A stretch of DNA of 64,000 bases. Source: Streptomyces sp. NBC_01788. GTDB taxonomy: Bacteria; Actinomycetota; Actinomycetes; Streptomycetales; Streptomycetaceae. Shown here piece by piece: positions 30,260 to 39,176 of the stretch (position 1 is the first letter of the stretch; each line of letters begins with the position of its first letter). A program made the translations under genes and the position numbers. The notes below the pieces were generated by a model, which had not been told where the DNA came from, searched no databases, and worked only from the letters and a program-made list of their open reading frames with translations. The DNA is taken from assembly GCF_035917575.1 (NCBI RefSeq), contig NZ_CP109090.1, forward strand, positions 1,736,001 through 1,800,000, written 5' to 3'.

Positions 30260-31462
30260 ATGACTCCGCGCGCCGCCGACCGGGCCCGTTACGACCGGGC
30301 CACCGCCCAACTCGACGCCCCTGTCGCGATCGTGGACCTGGACGCCTTCGACGCCAACGCGGAGGACCTCGTCCGCCGGGCCGGCGGCAAGCCGGTCCGG
30401 GTCGCCAGCAAGTCCGTGCGCTGCCGGGCCCTGCTCGAACGCGCCCTGGCGAAGGACGGCTTCGCGGGCATCATGTCGTTCACGCTCGCCGAGTCCCTGT
30501 GGCTGGCCCGCTCCGGCTTCGACGACGTGCTGCTCGCCTACCCGTCCGCCGACCGCGCCGCCTGCGCCGAACTCGCCGCCGACCCCGAACTCGCCCGCGC
30601 CGTCACGGTGATGGTGGACGACCCCGCGCAACTGGACCTGATCGACGCCGCGCGCGGGGGCGGAGGCGAAGTCGTACGCGTCTGCCTGGAGTTGGACACC
30701 TCACTGCGGCTGCTCGGCGGGCGCGTACGGGTCGGCGCGCGCCGCTCCCCGCTGCACTCCCCCGCCCAGGTCGCCGACATGGCCCGTGCGGTGGCCCGCC
30801 GCCCGGGGTTCGCGCTCGTGGGGATCATGGCCTACGAGGGCCATGTGGCGGGCGTGGGCGACGCGGTCGCGGGACGTCCGCTGCGCTCGCGCGCGATCCG
30901 GCTGATGCAGGCCGCGGCGCGCCGGGAACTCGCCGAGCGGCGTGCCGCCGTGGTGCGGGCGGTCCGGGCCGTGGCGCCGGACCTGGAGTTCGTGAACGGC
31001 GGCGGCACCGGCAGCGTGCAGCACACGGCGGCGGAGGACGCGGTGACCGAGATCGCCGCGGGCTCCGGGCTGTACGTCCCGCGGCTCTTCGACAACTACA
31101 CGTCGTTCCGGGGCCGTCCGGCGGCGCTGTTCGCCCTGCCCGTCGTCCGGCGCCCGGGGGTCGGGGTCGTCACGGTCCTGGGCGGCGGCTACCCGGCCTC
31201 CGGCGCGCCCGGCGCGGACCGGCTCCCGGTGCCGTACCTGCCCGAGGGGCTGCGCTACGACCCTCAGGAGGGAGCGGGCGAGGTGCAGACGCCGCTGCTC
31301 GGCTCCCCCGCCGACGACCTGCTGATCGGCGACAAGGTGTGGTTCCGGCACGCCAAGGCGGGCGAGTTGTGCGAACGGTTCGACACGCTGCACCTCGTCG
31401 AGGGCGATCGTGTGACGGCTGCCGTGCCGACGTACCGGGGCGAGGGGCACACCTTCCTGTAG
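30260..31462 (+). CDS. PLP-dependent amino-acid deaminase/aldolase (alanine racemase N-terminal fold)
   Basis: The 400-residue protein has the fold type III barrel of alanine-racemase-like enzymes. The PLP lysine is probably in KPVRVASKSVRC near residue 57. FVNGGGTGSV binds phosphate, and a C-terminal beta domain ends with HLVEGDRVTAAVPTYRGEG, typical of D-threonine-aldolase-like and D-amino-acid deaminase groups. Substrate preference cannot be told from the sequence. No ribosome-binding site stands out before ATG 30260. Confidence 0.85.
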   Translation: MTPRAADRARYDRATAQLDAPVAIVDLDAFDANAEDLVRRAGGKPVRVASKSVRCRALLERALAKDGFAGIMSFTLAESLWLARSGFDDVLLAYPSADRAACAELAADPELARAVTVMVDDPAQLDLIDAARGGGGEVVRVCLELDTSLRLLGGRVRVGARRSPLHSPAQVADMARAVARRPGFALVGIMAYEGHVAGVGDAVAGRPLRSRAIRLMQAAARRELAERRAAVVRAVRAVAPDLEFVNGGGTGSVQHTAAEDAVTEIAAGSGLYVPRLFDNYTSFRGRPAALFALPVVRRPGVGVVTVLGGGYPASGAPGADRLPVPYLPEGLRYDPQEGAGEVQTPLLGSPADDLLIGDKVWFRHAKAGELCERFDTLHLVEGDRVTAAVPTYRGEGHTFL

Positions 31463-31583
31463 CCCGGGCCTCAAGGGGCGGCGGCAACCCGCGCCCGTGG
31501 GCGGTTGCCCGGGCATCCCGGAGGCACGCCGGTGCCCGGTCGGACCGTGCCGTCGGGCCGGCGTTCCAGGTGGGGGGCTCACC

Positions 31584-32543
31584 TCACGTCCGCGTCAAGG
31601 ACAGCAGCTCGCGGGCCGGGCCCGCCGGCCGGTGGCCGGTGGGCCAGACTGCTCGCAGGTCGCGTTCGAGGGTCACGCCGTCGACGGGGACGGGGACGAG
31701 CCGGCGCAGGGACAGTTCCTCGCCCACCGCGAGTTCGCTGAGCACCGCCGGGCCCGCTCCGCTGACCGCGGACGCCTTCACCGCCGTCGTGGAGGACAGC
31801 TCGATCAGCGGGCGTGCCAGGCCGCCGAGCGCCGCGTCCAGAACCTGCCGGGTGCCGGAGCCCTTCTCGCGCAGGATCAGCGGCGTGGTGGCCAGCTCCT
31901 CCGCGGACAGCGGGCGCCGCCGCCGGGCCCACGGGTGGGCCGGGGCGGTCACCACGAGCAGGCGGTCGTGGCCGATCACGACGGAGTCGAGACCGGACGG
32001 CACCGACACTCCCTCCACGAAGCCGAGGTCCGCCTCGCCCCCCAGCAGCCGCTCCGCCACCACCGCCGAGTTCCCGGCGAGCAGGGACACCGCCGTGTCC
32101 GGCCGCCGGGCGCGCAGCGCGATCAGCCAGCCCGGCAGCAGGTACTCCGCGATCGTCATGCTCGCCGCCACCCGCAGCCGCGAGTCCCGCCGGTCCCGCA
32201 GCGCCTGCGCGCCCGCGTCGAAGGCCTCCGCCGCCTCCACGACGCGCCGCGCCCAGTCGGTGACCAGGGCCCCGGCGTCCGTCAGCCGCGATCCCCGCGG
32301 CGAGCGGTCCACCAGCGCCACGCCGAGCTGCCGCTCCATGGAGCGGATCCGGCTGCTCGCCGCCGGCTGGGTGATGCCCAGCTCCCGGGCCGCCCCGCCG
32401 AGGCTCCCCAGCCGCGCCACCGCCAGCAGCAGTTCCAGCGCGCCCAGGTCGGGCACCCGGTGCGCCAGCGAGGTCCCCGGCCGCCGGCCCGCGCCGGCCC
32501 CTCCGTTCGCCTCGCCCCTCTGGGTGCTCTCGGTGCTCCTCAT
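31584..32543 (-). CDS. LysR-family transcriptional regulator
   Basis: The 319-residue protein has a winged helix-turn-helix near residues 32-92 (LGSLGGAARELGITQPAASS) and a LysR substrate-binding domain (about 120-300). It has about 25 extra low-complexity residues at the N-terminus. It is divergent from the TDT transporter gene across 70 bp, so that transporter is the likely target. LysR proteins usually repress themselves and activate the divergent gene on binding a small molecule. Confidence 0.9.
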   Translation of the reverse strand: MRSTESTQRGEANGGAGAGRRPGTSLAHRVPDLGALELLLAVARLGSLGGAARELGITQPAASSRIRSMERQLGVALVDRSPRGSRLTDAGALVTDWARRVVEAAEAFDAGAQALRDRRDSRLRVAASMTIAEYLLPGWLIALRARRPDTAVSLLAGNSAVVAERLLGGEADLGFVEGVSVPSGLDSVVIGHDRLLVVTAPAHPWARRRRPLSAEELATTPLILREKGSGTRQVLDAALGGLARPLIELSSTTAVKASAVSGAGPAVLSELAVGEELSLRRLVPVPVDGVTLERDLRAVWPTGHRPAGPARELLSLTRT

Positions 32544-32555
32544 AAAGCCAGCTTA

Positions 32556-32569
32556 TGTCGTGATAGACA
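32556..32569. promoter_or_regulatory. Candidate LysR operator
   Basis: TGTC-GTGATA-GACA is a perfect 4-6-4 dyad in the 70-bp gap between the divergent LysR and transporter genes. It lies 13 bp upstream of the LysR start. The AT content is higher than in the surroundings. Confidence 0.5.
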
Positions 32570-32613
32570 CAAACCCCCTGGTGGGAGCGTATGGACCGGG
32601 AAAACCTTGAGTC

Positions 32614-33786
32614 ATGGTCACCGCAGCCCACTCCCTGCCCCGGCAGGCCGCACCCCGGCCCCGTGTTCCCGCCGTCCGTCATCTGGGCCCCAACTGGTAC
32701 GCCTCCGTCATGGGCACCGCCGCCGTCGGCACGGCGGGCGCCGCGCTGCCGCCGCACATCCCCGGACTGCGAACCGTGTGCGCCGCCGTGTGGGCCCTCT
32801 CGCTCGTGTGGCTCATGGTCCTGCTGACCGCGCGCACCCTGCACTGGATCCACCACCGCGACCAGGCCCGCGCCCATCTGCTGGACGCGGCGGCCGCGCC
32901 GTTCTACGGCTGTCTGTCCATGGCCCTGCTGGCGGTCGGCGGCGGCGCCCTGTCCGTCGGGCGGGACTGGATCGGCGTTCCCGCCGCGGTGGCCCTGGAC
33001 ACCGTGCTGTTCACCGCCGGTACGGCCGTCGGGCTCGCGGCCGCCGTCGCCGTGCCGTACCTGATGGTCGTGCACCACCGGATCGAGCCGCACCAGGCGA
33101 CGCCCGTGTGGCTGCTGCCGCTGGTCGCGCCCATGGTGTCCGCCGCCCTGGGGCCCGCCCTCGTGCCGCACCTGCCGGCCGGGCAGGCGCGGGCGACCCT
33201 GCTCCTGGCGTGTGTGGCGATGTTCGGGCTCAGCCTGCTCGCCACCCTGATCGTCCTGCCGATGATCTTCGGCCGGCTGGTCACGGCGGGCCCGCTGCCG
33301 CTCGCGCTGACCCCGACACTGTTCCTGGTCCTCGGCCCGCTCGGGCAGTCCACGACCGCCGTCGGCGCGTTCGCGGACATGGCCCCCGGTGTCGTGCCGG
33401 CCCCGTACGCCGGCGGCTTCGGCGTGCTCGCCGTCCTGTACGGCGTCCCGGTGATGGGGTTCGCGCTGATGTGGTTCGCCCTCGCCGCCGCCCAGGTGGT
33501 GCGCGCCGCCCGCCAGGGCATGGGCTTCGCGATGACCTGGTGGTCGTTCACCTTCCCGGTGGGCACCTGCGTCACCGGCGCCGCGGCCCTCGCCCGGCAC
33601 ACCCACCTCGCCGCCTACAGTGCCCTCGCGGTCGCCCTGTACGCCGTCCTGGTGACGGCCTGGGCCGCCGCGGGCGTGCACACCGCCCGCGGGCTGGTCA
33701 GCGGCGCGCTGCTCGCAGCGCCTCGCCCAGTACCCGCGGAGCCCGCGCCAGCGACGGCCCGTACCACGTCAGGTGCCGCCCGCTGA
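32614..33786 (+). CDS. TDT-family transporter (SLAC1/TehA-like)
   Basis: The 390-residue protein has about ten transmembrane segments from residue 32 on. Features such as LGPNWYASVMGTAAVGTAG, LTPTLFLVLGPLGQS and TWWSFTFPVGT match the tellurite-resistance/dicarboxylate transporter family, which includes sulfite exporters and anion channels. Its substrate is not visible. Control by the adjacent LysR is likely. Its last 89 bp overlap the 3' end of the convergent BtuF-like gene. Confidence 0.85.
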   Translation: MVTAAHSLPRQAAPRPRVPAVRHLGPNWYASVMGTAAVGTAGAALPPHIPGLRTVCAAVWALSLVWLMVLLTARTLHWIHHRDQARAHLLDAAAAPFYGCLSMALLAVGGGALSVGRDWIGVPAAVALDTVLFTAGTAVGLAAAVAVPYLMVVHHRIEPHQATPVWLLPLVAPMVSAALGPALVPHLPAGQARATLLLACVAMFGLSLLATLIVLPMIFGRLVTAGPLPLALTPTLFLVLGPLGQSTTAVGAFADMAPGVVPAPYAGGFGVLAVLYGVPVMGFALMWFALAAAQVVRAARQGMGFAMTWWSFTFPVGTCVTGAAALARHTHLAAYSALAVALYAVLVTAWAAAGVHTARGLVSGALLAAPRPVPAEPAPATARTTSGAAR

Positions 33787-34417
33787 CCAGCGCGCAGGGC
33801 AGTCCGGGGAAGGCCTCGGGACCGTCGTCGGCGGTGAACCGGTACGGCTCGTCCGGCAGGACGACGACGTCCGGGGCCGCCGCGCGCAACTCCTCCAGCG
33901 GGACGCGCGGATAGCGTTCGGCGTGCCCGGCATGGAGGTGGTCGACGCCCAGTCGGGCCAGGACGTCACCCGCGAAGGTGTCCCGGCCCAGCACCATCCA
34001 GGGCCGCCGCCAGATCGGTACAACGGCCGTCGTACGGCGCGGCGGCACGGGCGGCGACGCCCAGGCGGCCTCGGCCTCGTCCAGCCATCGGGGGCGGGCG
34101 GTCCCGCCGCACGCGCGCAGCACCCGGGCCAGTTCGCGGAAGGCCTGCGGCAGGTCCCTGATCTCGGTCACCAGGACGTCCAGGCCCGCCGCGCGCAGGG
34201 CGTCGAGGTCGGGCTTGCGGTTCTCCTCCTCGTTGGCGATCACCAGGTCGGGGGCGAGGGCGGCGATCCGGTCCACCTTGGGGTTCTTGGTGCCGCCGAC
34301 CCGGGCGACGTCGAGGTCCGCCGGATGCGTGCACCAGTCGGTGGCGCCGACGAGCACGCCGGGCAGGGACACGGCCACCGCCTCGGTGAGCGAGGGGACC
34401 AGCGAGACGACCCGCAT
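33698..34417 (-). CDS. Cobalamin/metal-chelate binding-protein-like (BtuF fold), no signal peptide
   Basis: The 239-residue protein has the helical-backbone metal receptor fold: MRVVSLVPSLTEAVAVSL, VGATDWCTHP, LAPDLVIANEEENRKPDL and APDVVVLPDEPYRF. Relatives bind vitamin B12 or siderophores outside the cell, yet this one starts straight at the mature domain with no leader or lipobox. It may act in the cytoplasm. The ATG overlaps the stop of the upstream XRE-cupin gene (TGATG). Confidence 0.82.
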   Translation of the reverse strand: MRVVSLVPSLTEAVAVSLPGVLVGATDWCTHPADLDVARVGGTKNPKVDRIAALAPDLVIANEEENRKPDLDALRAAGLDVLVTEIRDLPQAFRELARVLRACGGTARPRWLDEAEAAWASPPVPPRRTTAVVPIWRRPWMVLGRDTFAGDVLARLGVDHLHAGHAERYPRVPLEELRAAAPDVVVLPDEPYRFTADDGPEAFPGLPCALVSGRHLTWYGPSLARAPRVLGEALRAARR

Positions 34418-34983
34418 CAGCGCGACCGGTCCTGTACCGCCTCGATGTGCTCGGCGACCGCGACCACGATCACCCGGGTGTCGGGCACCGTCGCCCGCCA
34501 GCGGTGGCGGACCCCGCCGGTGAGGTACATCGTGTCGCCGCGCACCAGCCGGTAGGCCCGGCCCTCCGCCTCGATCTCCACCGCTCCGTCGGCGACGTAC
34601 ATCAACTCGTCGTTGCGGTGCTGGAATTCACGGCCGGCGTCATGGTCGCCGGTGAACTCCGAGGCGTGGAGCTGGTGGTGGCCGCGCACCAGGGAGCGCA
34701 CCCGGGGTTCGGGTTCCAGCTCGGTGACCTCGGCGCGTACGACGTCGACGCTGCACGCCGGGTCGGCCGCCGCGAGCAGTTCCACGGCGGTGGTGCGCAG
34801 GGCGTCGGCGACCTTCTCCAGGGAGGTCTGGCTGGGCCGGGCCCGGTCGTTCTCGATCTGGCTCAGGAAGGGGACCGACAGACCGCTGCGGTCGGCGACC
34901 ACGGCGAGGGTGAGCCCCAGCGCGCGGCGGCGCCGCCGGACGGCCGCGCCCACCCGGAGGGGCCGCTCTTTGTTGTCGCCCAT
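34417..34983 (-). CDS. XRE-family regulator with cupin domain
   Basis: The 188-residue protein has an HTH_3 domain (about residues 10-68, RRRRRALGLTLAVVADRSG) and a C-terminal cupin (about 105-180, FQHRNDELMYVADGAVEI and TMYLTGGVRHRWRA). Such regulators sense small molecules through the cupin and often control amine or amino-acid metabolism. The ATG at 34983 has GGAGGGAG upstream. It is translationally coupled to the BtuF-like gene. Confidence 0.88.
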   Translation of the reverse strand: MGDNKERPLRVGAAVRRRRRALGLTLAVVADRSGLSVPFLSQIENDRARPSQTSLEKVADALRTTAVELLAAADPACSVDVVRAEVTELEPEPRVRSLVRGHHQLHASEFTGDHDAGREFQHRNDELMYVADGAVEIEAEGRAYRLVRGDTMYLTGGVRHRWRATVPDTRVIVVAVAEHIEAVQDRSR

Positions 34984-35204
34984 CGCTCCGGCTCCCTCCT
35001 TCGCTCGTCGGTCCGCTGTTCGTGGGGCCGCTGCCTGCGGGCCCGGTTCCGGGCGCACTCCTTCTGATGAGTTCTCTGCACCCTACGCATGTCCGGCAAA
35101 CAGTTTCCTGTCGCCCGTCACATGCCTGTAAGGATCGCGCGGGTCCGGGGTGCGTGGGGGTGGCTCCGCACGGTTGGCCGGAATCCTCCTGTGGACAAGC
35201 GTGC

Positions 35205-35253
35205 GGGGCGGGCCCGTCCCGCGCATCGCGGGCGATGCGAGGCGGCCCGCCCC
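35205..35253 (-). terminator. Terminator after the glycine-betaine-type ABC operon
   Basis: A 10-bp outer stem (GGGGCGGGCC with GGCCCGCCCC) surrounds a second stem (CGCATCG with CGATGCG). It begins about 24 nt past the stop of the permease/binding fusion on the minus strand. Confidence 0.65.
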
Positions 35254-35276
35254 TTCGGCGGTGTCCGGAGCGGAGG

Positions 35277-37892
35277 CTACTGCGGGGTCATCCGCGCCGG
35301 GACGTCGGGGTGCTGCTTCAGCCAGGCGGCGACGGCCGCGTCCTCGTGGCCCTGACCGCGCTGGTTGATCTCGCTCTCCAGGCTGCCGAGCTCGTCCTCG
35401 CTCATCCTGAAGTTCTTGATCCACTTGGTGAGCTGCGGGTACTGCTCGGGGAACTTGGCGCTGGAGATGGTGCGCACGGTGTTGCCCTCGCCGAAGAGCT
35501 TCTTGTCGTCGGCGAGCTTGGTGAGGTCGTAGCGGCTGTACGCCCAGTGCGGCGACCACAGCACCACGGCCACGGGCTGCTTCCTGGCGTACGCGCGCTT
35601 GAGCTCGGCGAGCATCGCGGGCGTGGAGCCGTCGACGACCTTGTACTCCTTGTCCAGGCCGTAGCCGGGCAGGACCTTGGTCTTCAGCAGGTCCATCTCG
35701 CCGGTGCCCGGCTCGATGCCGATGATCTTCCCGCCGAAGGTGGACGCCTTGCCCTTGAGGTCCTCCAGGGACTTCACGTCCTTGACGTAGGAGGGCACGG
35801 CGATCTCCAGGGAGGTCGGCTCGTACCAGGTGCCGAGGTCCTTGAGTCTGTCCTTGCTCTTGTCCCAGTAGTTCTTCTGGGCGTAGGGCAGCCAGGCGTC
35901 AAAGTTGAGGTCGATGTCGCCGCCGGCGAGGCCCGTGTAGACCGGGCCCACGTCCATCTGCTTCATGTTCATCCGGTAGCCGCGGCGCTCCAGGACGTTC
36001 TTCCACAGGTGGGTGACGGCGATGTCCTCGTCCCACGGGAACCAGGCGACGTTCAGGGTGCGCTTGGCCTCGGCCGGCTTGGCGTCGGAGCCCCCGGGCA
36101 GCGGGGCGAGCTTGTCGACGACGCCCGGGTTGTCCTTCAGCCAGGCGCGCACGGCGTCCTGCTGGCGGCCCTTGCCCGCCTTGTTGATCTCGGCCTCGAG
36201 GCTGGTGAGCTGCTTCTCGGTCAGCTTGAAGTTCTTCAGCCAGTCGCCGACGACCGGGTCCTCGTTGGCGAAGCCCTTGCGGGCCAGCGTGTGCACGCCG
36301 TCGCCCTTGCCCCAGGAGCCCTTGGGGTCCTTCAGCTTCTTCAGGTCGTAGTCGCTGTACGCCCAGTGCGGCGACCAGAGCGTGACGACGATCGGTTCCT
36401 TCTTGCTGTAGGCGCGCTTGAGCTCGGCCAGCATGGCGGGCGTGGAGCTGTCGACGACCTTGTATTCCTTGTCGAGGCCGTAGTCCTTGAGGACCTTGCT
36501 CTTGAGCAGGCCCATCATGCCGGCGCTGGACTCGATGCCGGTGATCTTCCCGCCGAAGGTGGACGCCTTGCCCTTGAGGTCCTCGAGCGAGTTCACGTCC
36601 TTCATGTACGAGGGGACGGTCAGCTCGAGGGACGTCGGCCCGTACCAGGAGCCGAGGTCGTCGAGCTCGCTGCCGTACTTCTTCCAGTACTGGGCGTGGG
36701 TCGTCGGCAGCCAGGAGTCCGTCTCGAAGTCGACGTTGCCCTGGGCGAGCGCGGTGTAGAGCGGTCCGGCGTCGAACTGGCGGGCGTCGACCTGGTAGCC
36801 GCGCTGTTCGAGGACCTCCTTCCACAGGAAGGTGGAGGCGACGCCCTCGTCCCACGGGATGTATCCGATGGTGATCTTCTTGCCGCGGCCGACGTCGCTG
36901 CCGTCACCGGCGGCCGTCGTGCTGCCGCCGCCGGCGAAGAGGCCCATGCCGCCCGCGACCAGGGCGAGGACCACCACGCCGATCACGGCGATCTGCGGCT
37001 GCGGCCGGTAGGACCAGATCTTCAGGCCCTTGGCGGCCCGCGCCTTGGCGGCGGCACGCCGGCCGAGCGGCGAGACCTCGGTGCCCAGGGCGCTGGTCAT
37101 GCGGTCGAGGTAGATCGCGAGGATCACGATGGCGATGCCGGACTCGGAGCCGAGGCCGACGTTGAGCTGGCCGATGGCCTCGTTGACGTCGCCGCCGAGG
37201 CCGCCGGTGCCGACCATGCCGGCGATCGCGGCCATGGACAGACCGAGCATGATCACCTGGTTGACGCCGGCCATCACGGTGGGCAGCGCCAGCGGGAGCT
37301 GGACGCGCAGCAGCGTGTTGCGGGGCGTGGTGCCGAACGCCTCGGCCGCCTCCACCAGTTCCTTGTCGACCTGGCGGATGCCCAGCTCCGTCATGCGGAC
37401 GCCGGGCGCGAGGGCGAAGATCAGGGTGGCGACGATGCCCGCGGAGGCGCCGGTGCCGAAGAACAGGATGGCCGGGATGAGGTAGATCATCGCGGGCAGC
37501 GTCTGCATGAAGTCCAGGACCGGCCGGACGACGGCGCTGACCCGGTCCGAGCGGGCCGCCCAGATGCCGACCGGCACGGAGACGACCAGCGCGATGATCG
37601 TGGCGACGAGGACCAGTGACAGGGTCACCATCGCGTCCGACCACAGTTCCATGGAGTCGATGAACGCGAACCCCACGAAGGTGAGCACTCCGGCGAGGGA
37701 GCCGCGCAGCCACCAGGCGAGCACGGCGAAGATGCCCGCGAGCAGCAGCGGCTGCGGCGCCTGGAGGACGGCGTTGATGCCGTCGTAGGTGCCGGTGAAG
37801 ACGGCCTTGAAGAAGTCGAAGAGCCAGGACATGTGGCCGAGCAGCCAGTCGACCGCGGAGTTGACCCAGTCGCCGAGCGGGATCCTAGGCAC
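35277..37892 (-). CDS. Glycine-betaine/proline-type ABC permease fused to two substrate-binding domains
   Basis: The 871-residue protein combines an OpuAB/ProW-like permease (about residues 1-290, with MTELGIRQVDKELVEAAEAF before the EAA loop) with a further transmembrane anchor (about 310-330). Two OpuAC-type binding domains follow, at about 345-600 and 617-868. Both contain PHWAY, and each carries the long family blocks GLDKEYKVVD and STPAMLAELKRAY. Tryptophan-rich pockets such as SWLP and LWSPHWAY fit quaternary ammonium ligands. It would import osmoprotectants. Its start overlaps the ATPase gene by 8 bp. Confidence 0.93.
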   Translation of the reverse strand: MPRIPLGDWVNSAVDWLLGHMSWLFDFFKAVFTGTYDGINAVLQAPQPLLLAGIFAVLAWWLRGSLAGVLTFVGFAFIDSMELWSDAMVTLSLVLVATIIALVVSVPVGIWAARSDRVSAVVRPVLDFMQTLPAMIYLIPAILFFGTGASAGIVATLIFALAPGVRMTELGIRQVDKELVEAAEAFGTTPRNTLLRVQLPLALPTVMAGVNQVIMLGLSMAAIAGMVGTGGLGGDVNEAIGQLNVGLGSESGIAIVILAIYLDRMTSALGTEVSPLGRRAAAKARAAKGLKIWSYRPQPQIAVIGVVVLALVAGGMGLFAGGGSTTAAGDGSDVGRGKKITIGYIPWDEGVASTFLWKEVLEQRGYQVDARQFDAGPLYTALAQGNVDFETDSWLPTTHAQYWKKYGSELDDLGSWYGPTSLELTVPSYMKDVNSLEDLKGKASTFGGKITGIESSAGMMGLLKSKVLKDYGLDKEYKVVDSSTPAMLAELKRAYSKKEPIVVTLWSPHWAYSDYDLKKLKDPKGSWGKGDGVHTLARKGFANEDPVVGDWLKNFKLTEKQLTSLEAEINKAGKGRQQDAVRAWLKDNPGVVDKLAPLPGGSDAKPAEAKRTLNVAWFPWDEDIAVTHLWKNVLERRGYRMNMKQMDVGPVYTGLAGGDIDLNFDAWLPYAQKNYWDKSKDRLKDLGTWYEPTSLEIAVPSYVKDVKSLEDLKGKASTFGGKIIGIEPGTGEMDLLKTKVLPGYGLDKEYKVVDGSTPAMLAELKRAYARKQPVAVVLWSPHWAYSRYDLTKLADDKKLFGEGNTVRTISSAKFPEQYPQLTKWIKNFRMSEDELGSLESEINQRGQGHEDAAVAAWLKQHPDVPARMTPQ

Positions 37893-38973
37893 GGGCCACC
37901 GCCTTGTCGCCGCCCTTGTCCCGCGGCGCGTCGCAGCTCACCTGGCTGCTCTGCTCGTCGCCCAGGAAGCCGACGAGCCGCCGGCGCGGGACGATGCCGA
38001 CGAGGTCGTGGTCCTCGTCCAGCACGGCGACCGGGTGGGGCACGCGGGCGCTGATCGCGCACAGCTCGGTGAACGGGGTGTGCGGGGTCGCGGTGTCGCA
38101 GCCGCAGTCCGCCTCGTCACCGCGCACGTCGCGGTCCATGACCGACTCCGCGGTCAGCACCCGGGACCGGTCGACGTCCTGGGTGAAGGAGGCGACGTAG
38201 TCGTCGGCGGGGCGCAGCAGGATGTCCTCGGCGGTGCCGGTCTGCACGATGCGGCCGTCGCGCATGACGGCGATCCGGTCACCCAGGCGCATGGCCTCGT
38301 TGAGGTCGTGCGTGATGAAGACGATCGTCTTCTTGAGCGTCTTCTGGAGCTGGAGAAGCTGGTCCTGCATGTCGCGCCGGATCAGCGGGTCCAGGGCGCT
38401 GAAGGACTCGTCCATCAGCAGCAGGTCGGCGTCGGTGGCCAGGGCGCGGGCCAGGCCCACCCGCTGCTGCATGCCGCCGGAGAGCTCGTCGGGCCAGGAG
38501 GACTCCCAGCCGGCCAGACCGCACAGGGCGAGCGCCTCGTCGGCGCGGCGTTCGCGCTCGGCGCGGGGCACGCCCTGCACTTCCAGACCGTAGGCGGCGT
38601 TCTCGCGGACGCTGCGGTGCGGGAAGAGCGCGAAGTGCTGGAAGACCATGCTGATCTTCCTGGAACGGACCTCGCGCAGCTCGCGGTCGCTGAGCGCGGT
38701 CAGGTCCTGGCCGTCGAAACTGACGGTGCCCGCGGTCGGCTCCAGCAGCCCGTTCAGCATCCGCAGGAGCGTGGACTTGCCGGATCCGGACAGGCCCATG
38801 ACGACGAAGATCTGGCCGGGATCGACGCTGAACGAGGCGTCGATGACGGCGGCGGTGGTGCCGCCGGCGCGCAGATCCTCGCGGTCGGCACCCTGCCGTA
38901 GCTTTTCCACTGCCTCGTCCGGTCGTCGGCCGAACACCTTGAACAGGTGCTGGGCCTGAAGTCTTGAAGACAC
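37885..38973 (-). CDS. Glycine-betaine/proline-type ABC transporter ATP-binding protein with CBS-like region
   Basis: The 362-residue ProV/OpuAA-like ATPase has Walker A GLSGSGKST near residue 58, Q-loop FQHFALFPHRSV, signature LSGGMQQRVGLARALA, Walker B DLLLMDESFSALD and H-loop ITHDLNEA. After residue 275 a CBS-like regulatory region ends near 345. It contains the unusual CGCD and a late Cys, and in relatives this region senses ionic strength. It heads the operon and is followed by the permease/binding fusion. Confidence 0.93.
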   Translation of the reverse strand: MSSRLQAQHLFKVFGRRPDEAVEKLRQGADREDLRAGGTTAAVIDASFSVDPGQIFVVMGLSGSGKSTLLRMLNGLLEPTAGTVSFDGQDLTALSDRELREVRSRKISMVFQHFALFPHRSVRENAAYGLEVQGVPRAERERRADEALALCGLAGWESSWPDELSGGMQQRVGLARALATDADLLLMDESFSALDPLIRRDMQDQLLQLQKTLKKTIVFITHDLNEAMRLGDRIAVMRDGRIVQTGTAEDILLRPADDYVASFTQDVDRSRVLTAESVMDRDVRGDEADCGCDTATPHTPFTELCAISARVPHPVAVLDEDHDLVGIVPRRRLVGFLGDEQSSQVSCDAPRDKGGDKAVARA

Positions 38974-39176
38974 GCGTACCTCTTGTCTCGGGGCCAGGGA
39001 CAGGACGCAGAGGGCCGCTAACAGTTGAAGAAAGCAACCAACTTCGATCCGAGGCGCGCCTGCCCAGACCCTTTTGGCTCAAACCAAACGTGGTCTGGTT
39101 CACAATGTCCTCGCCTCACGGCCACCAGGAATCCACGGTTTCCGCCGTCGGGTGACTGTCGGTGCCGTACGGCATG

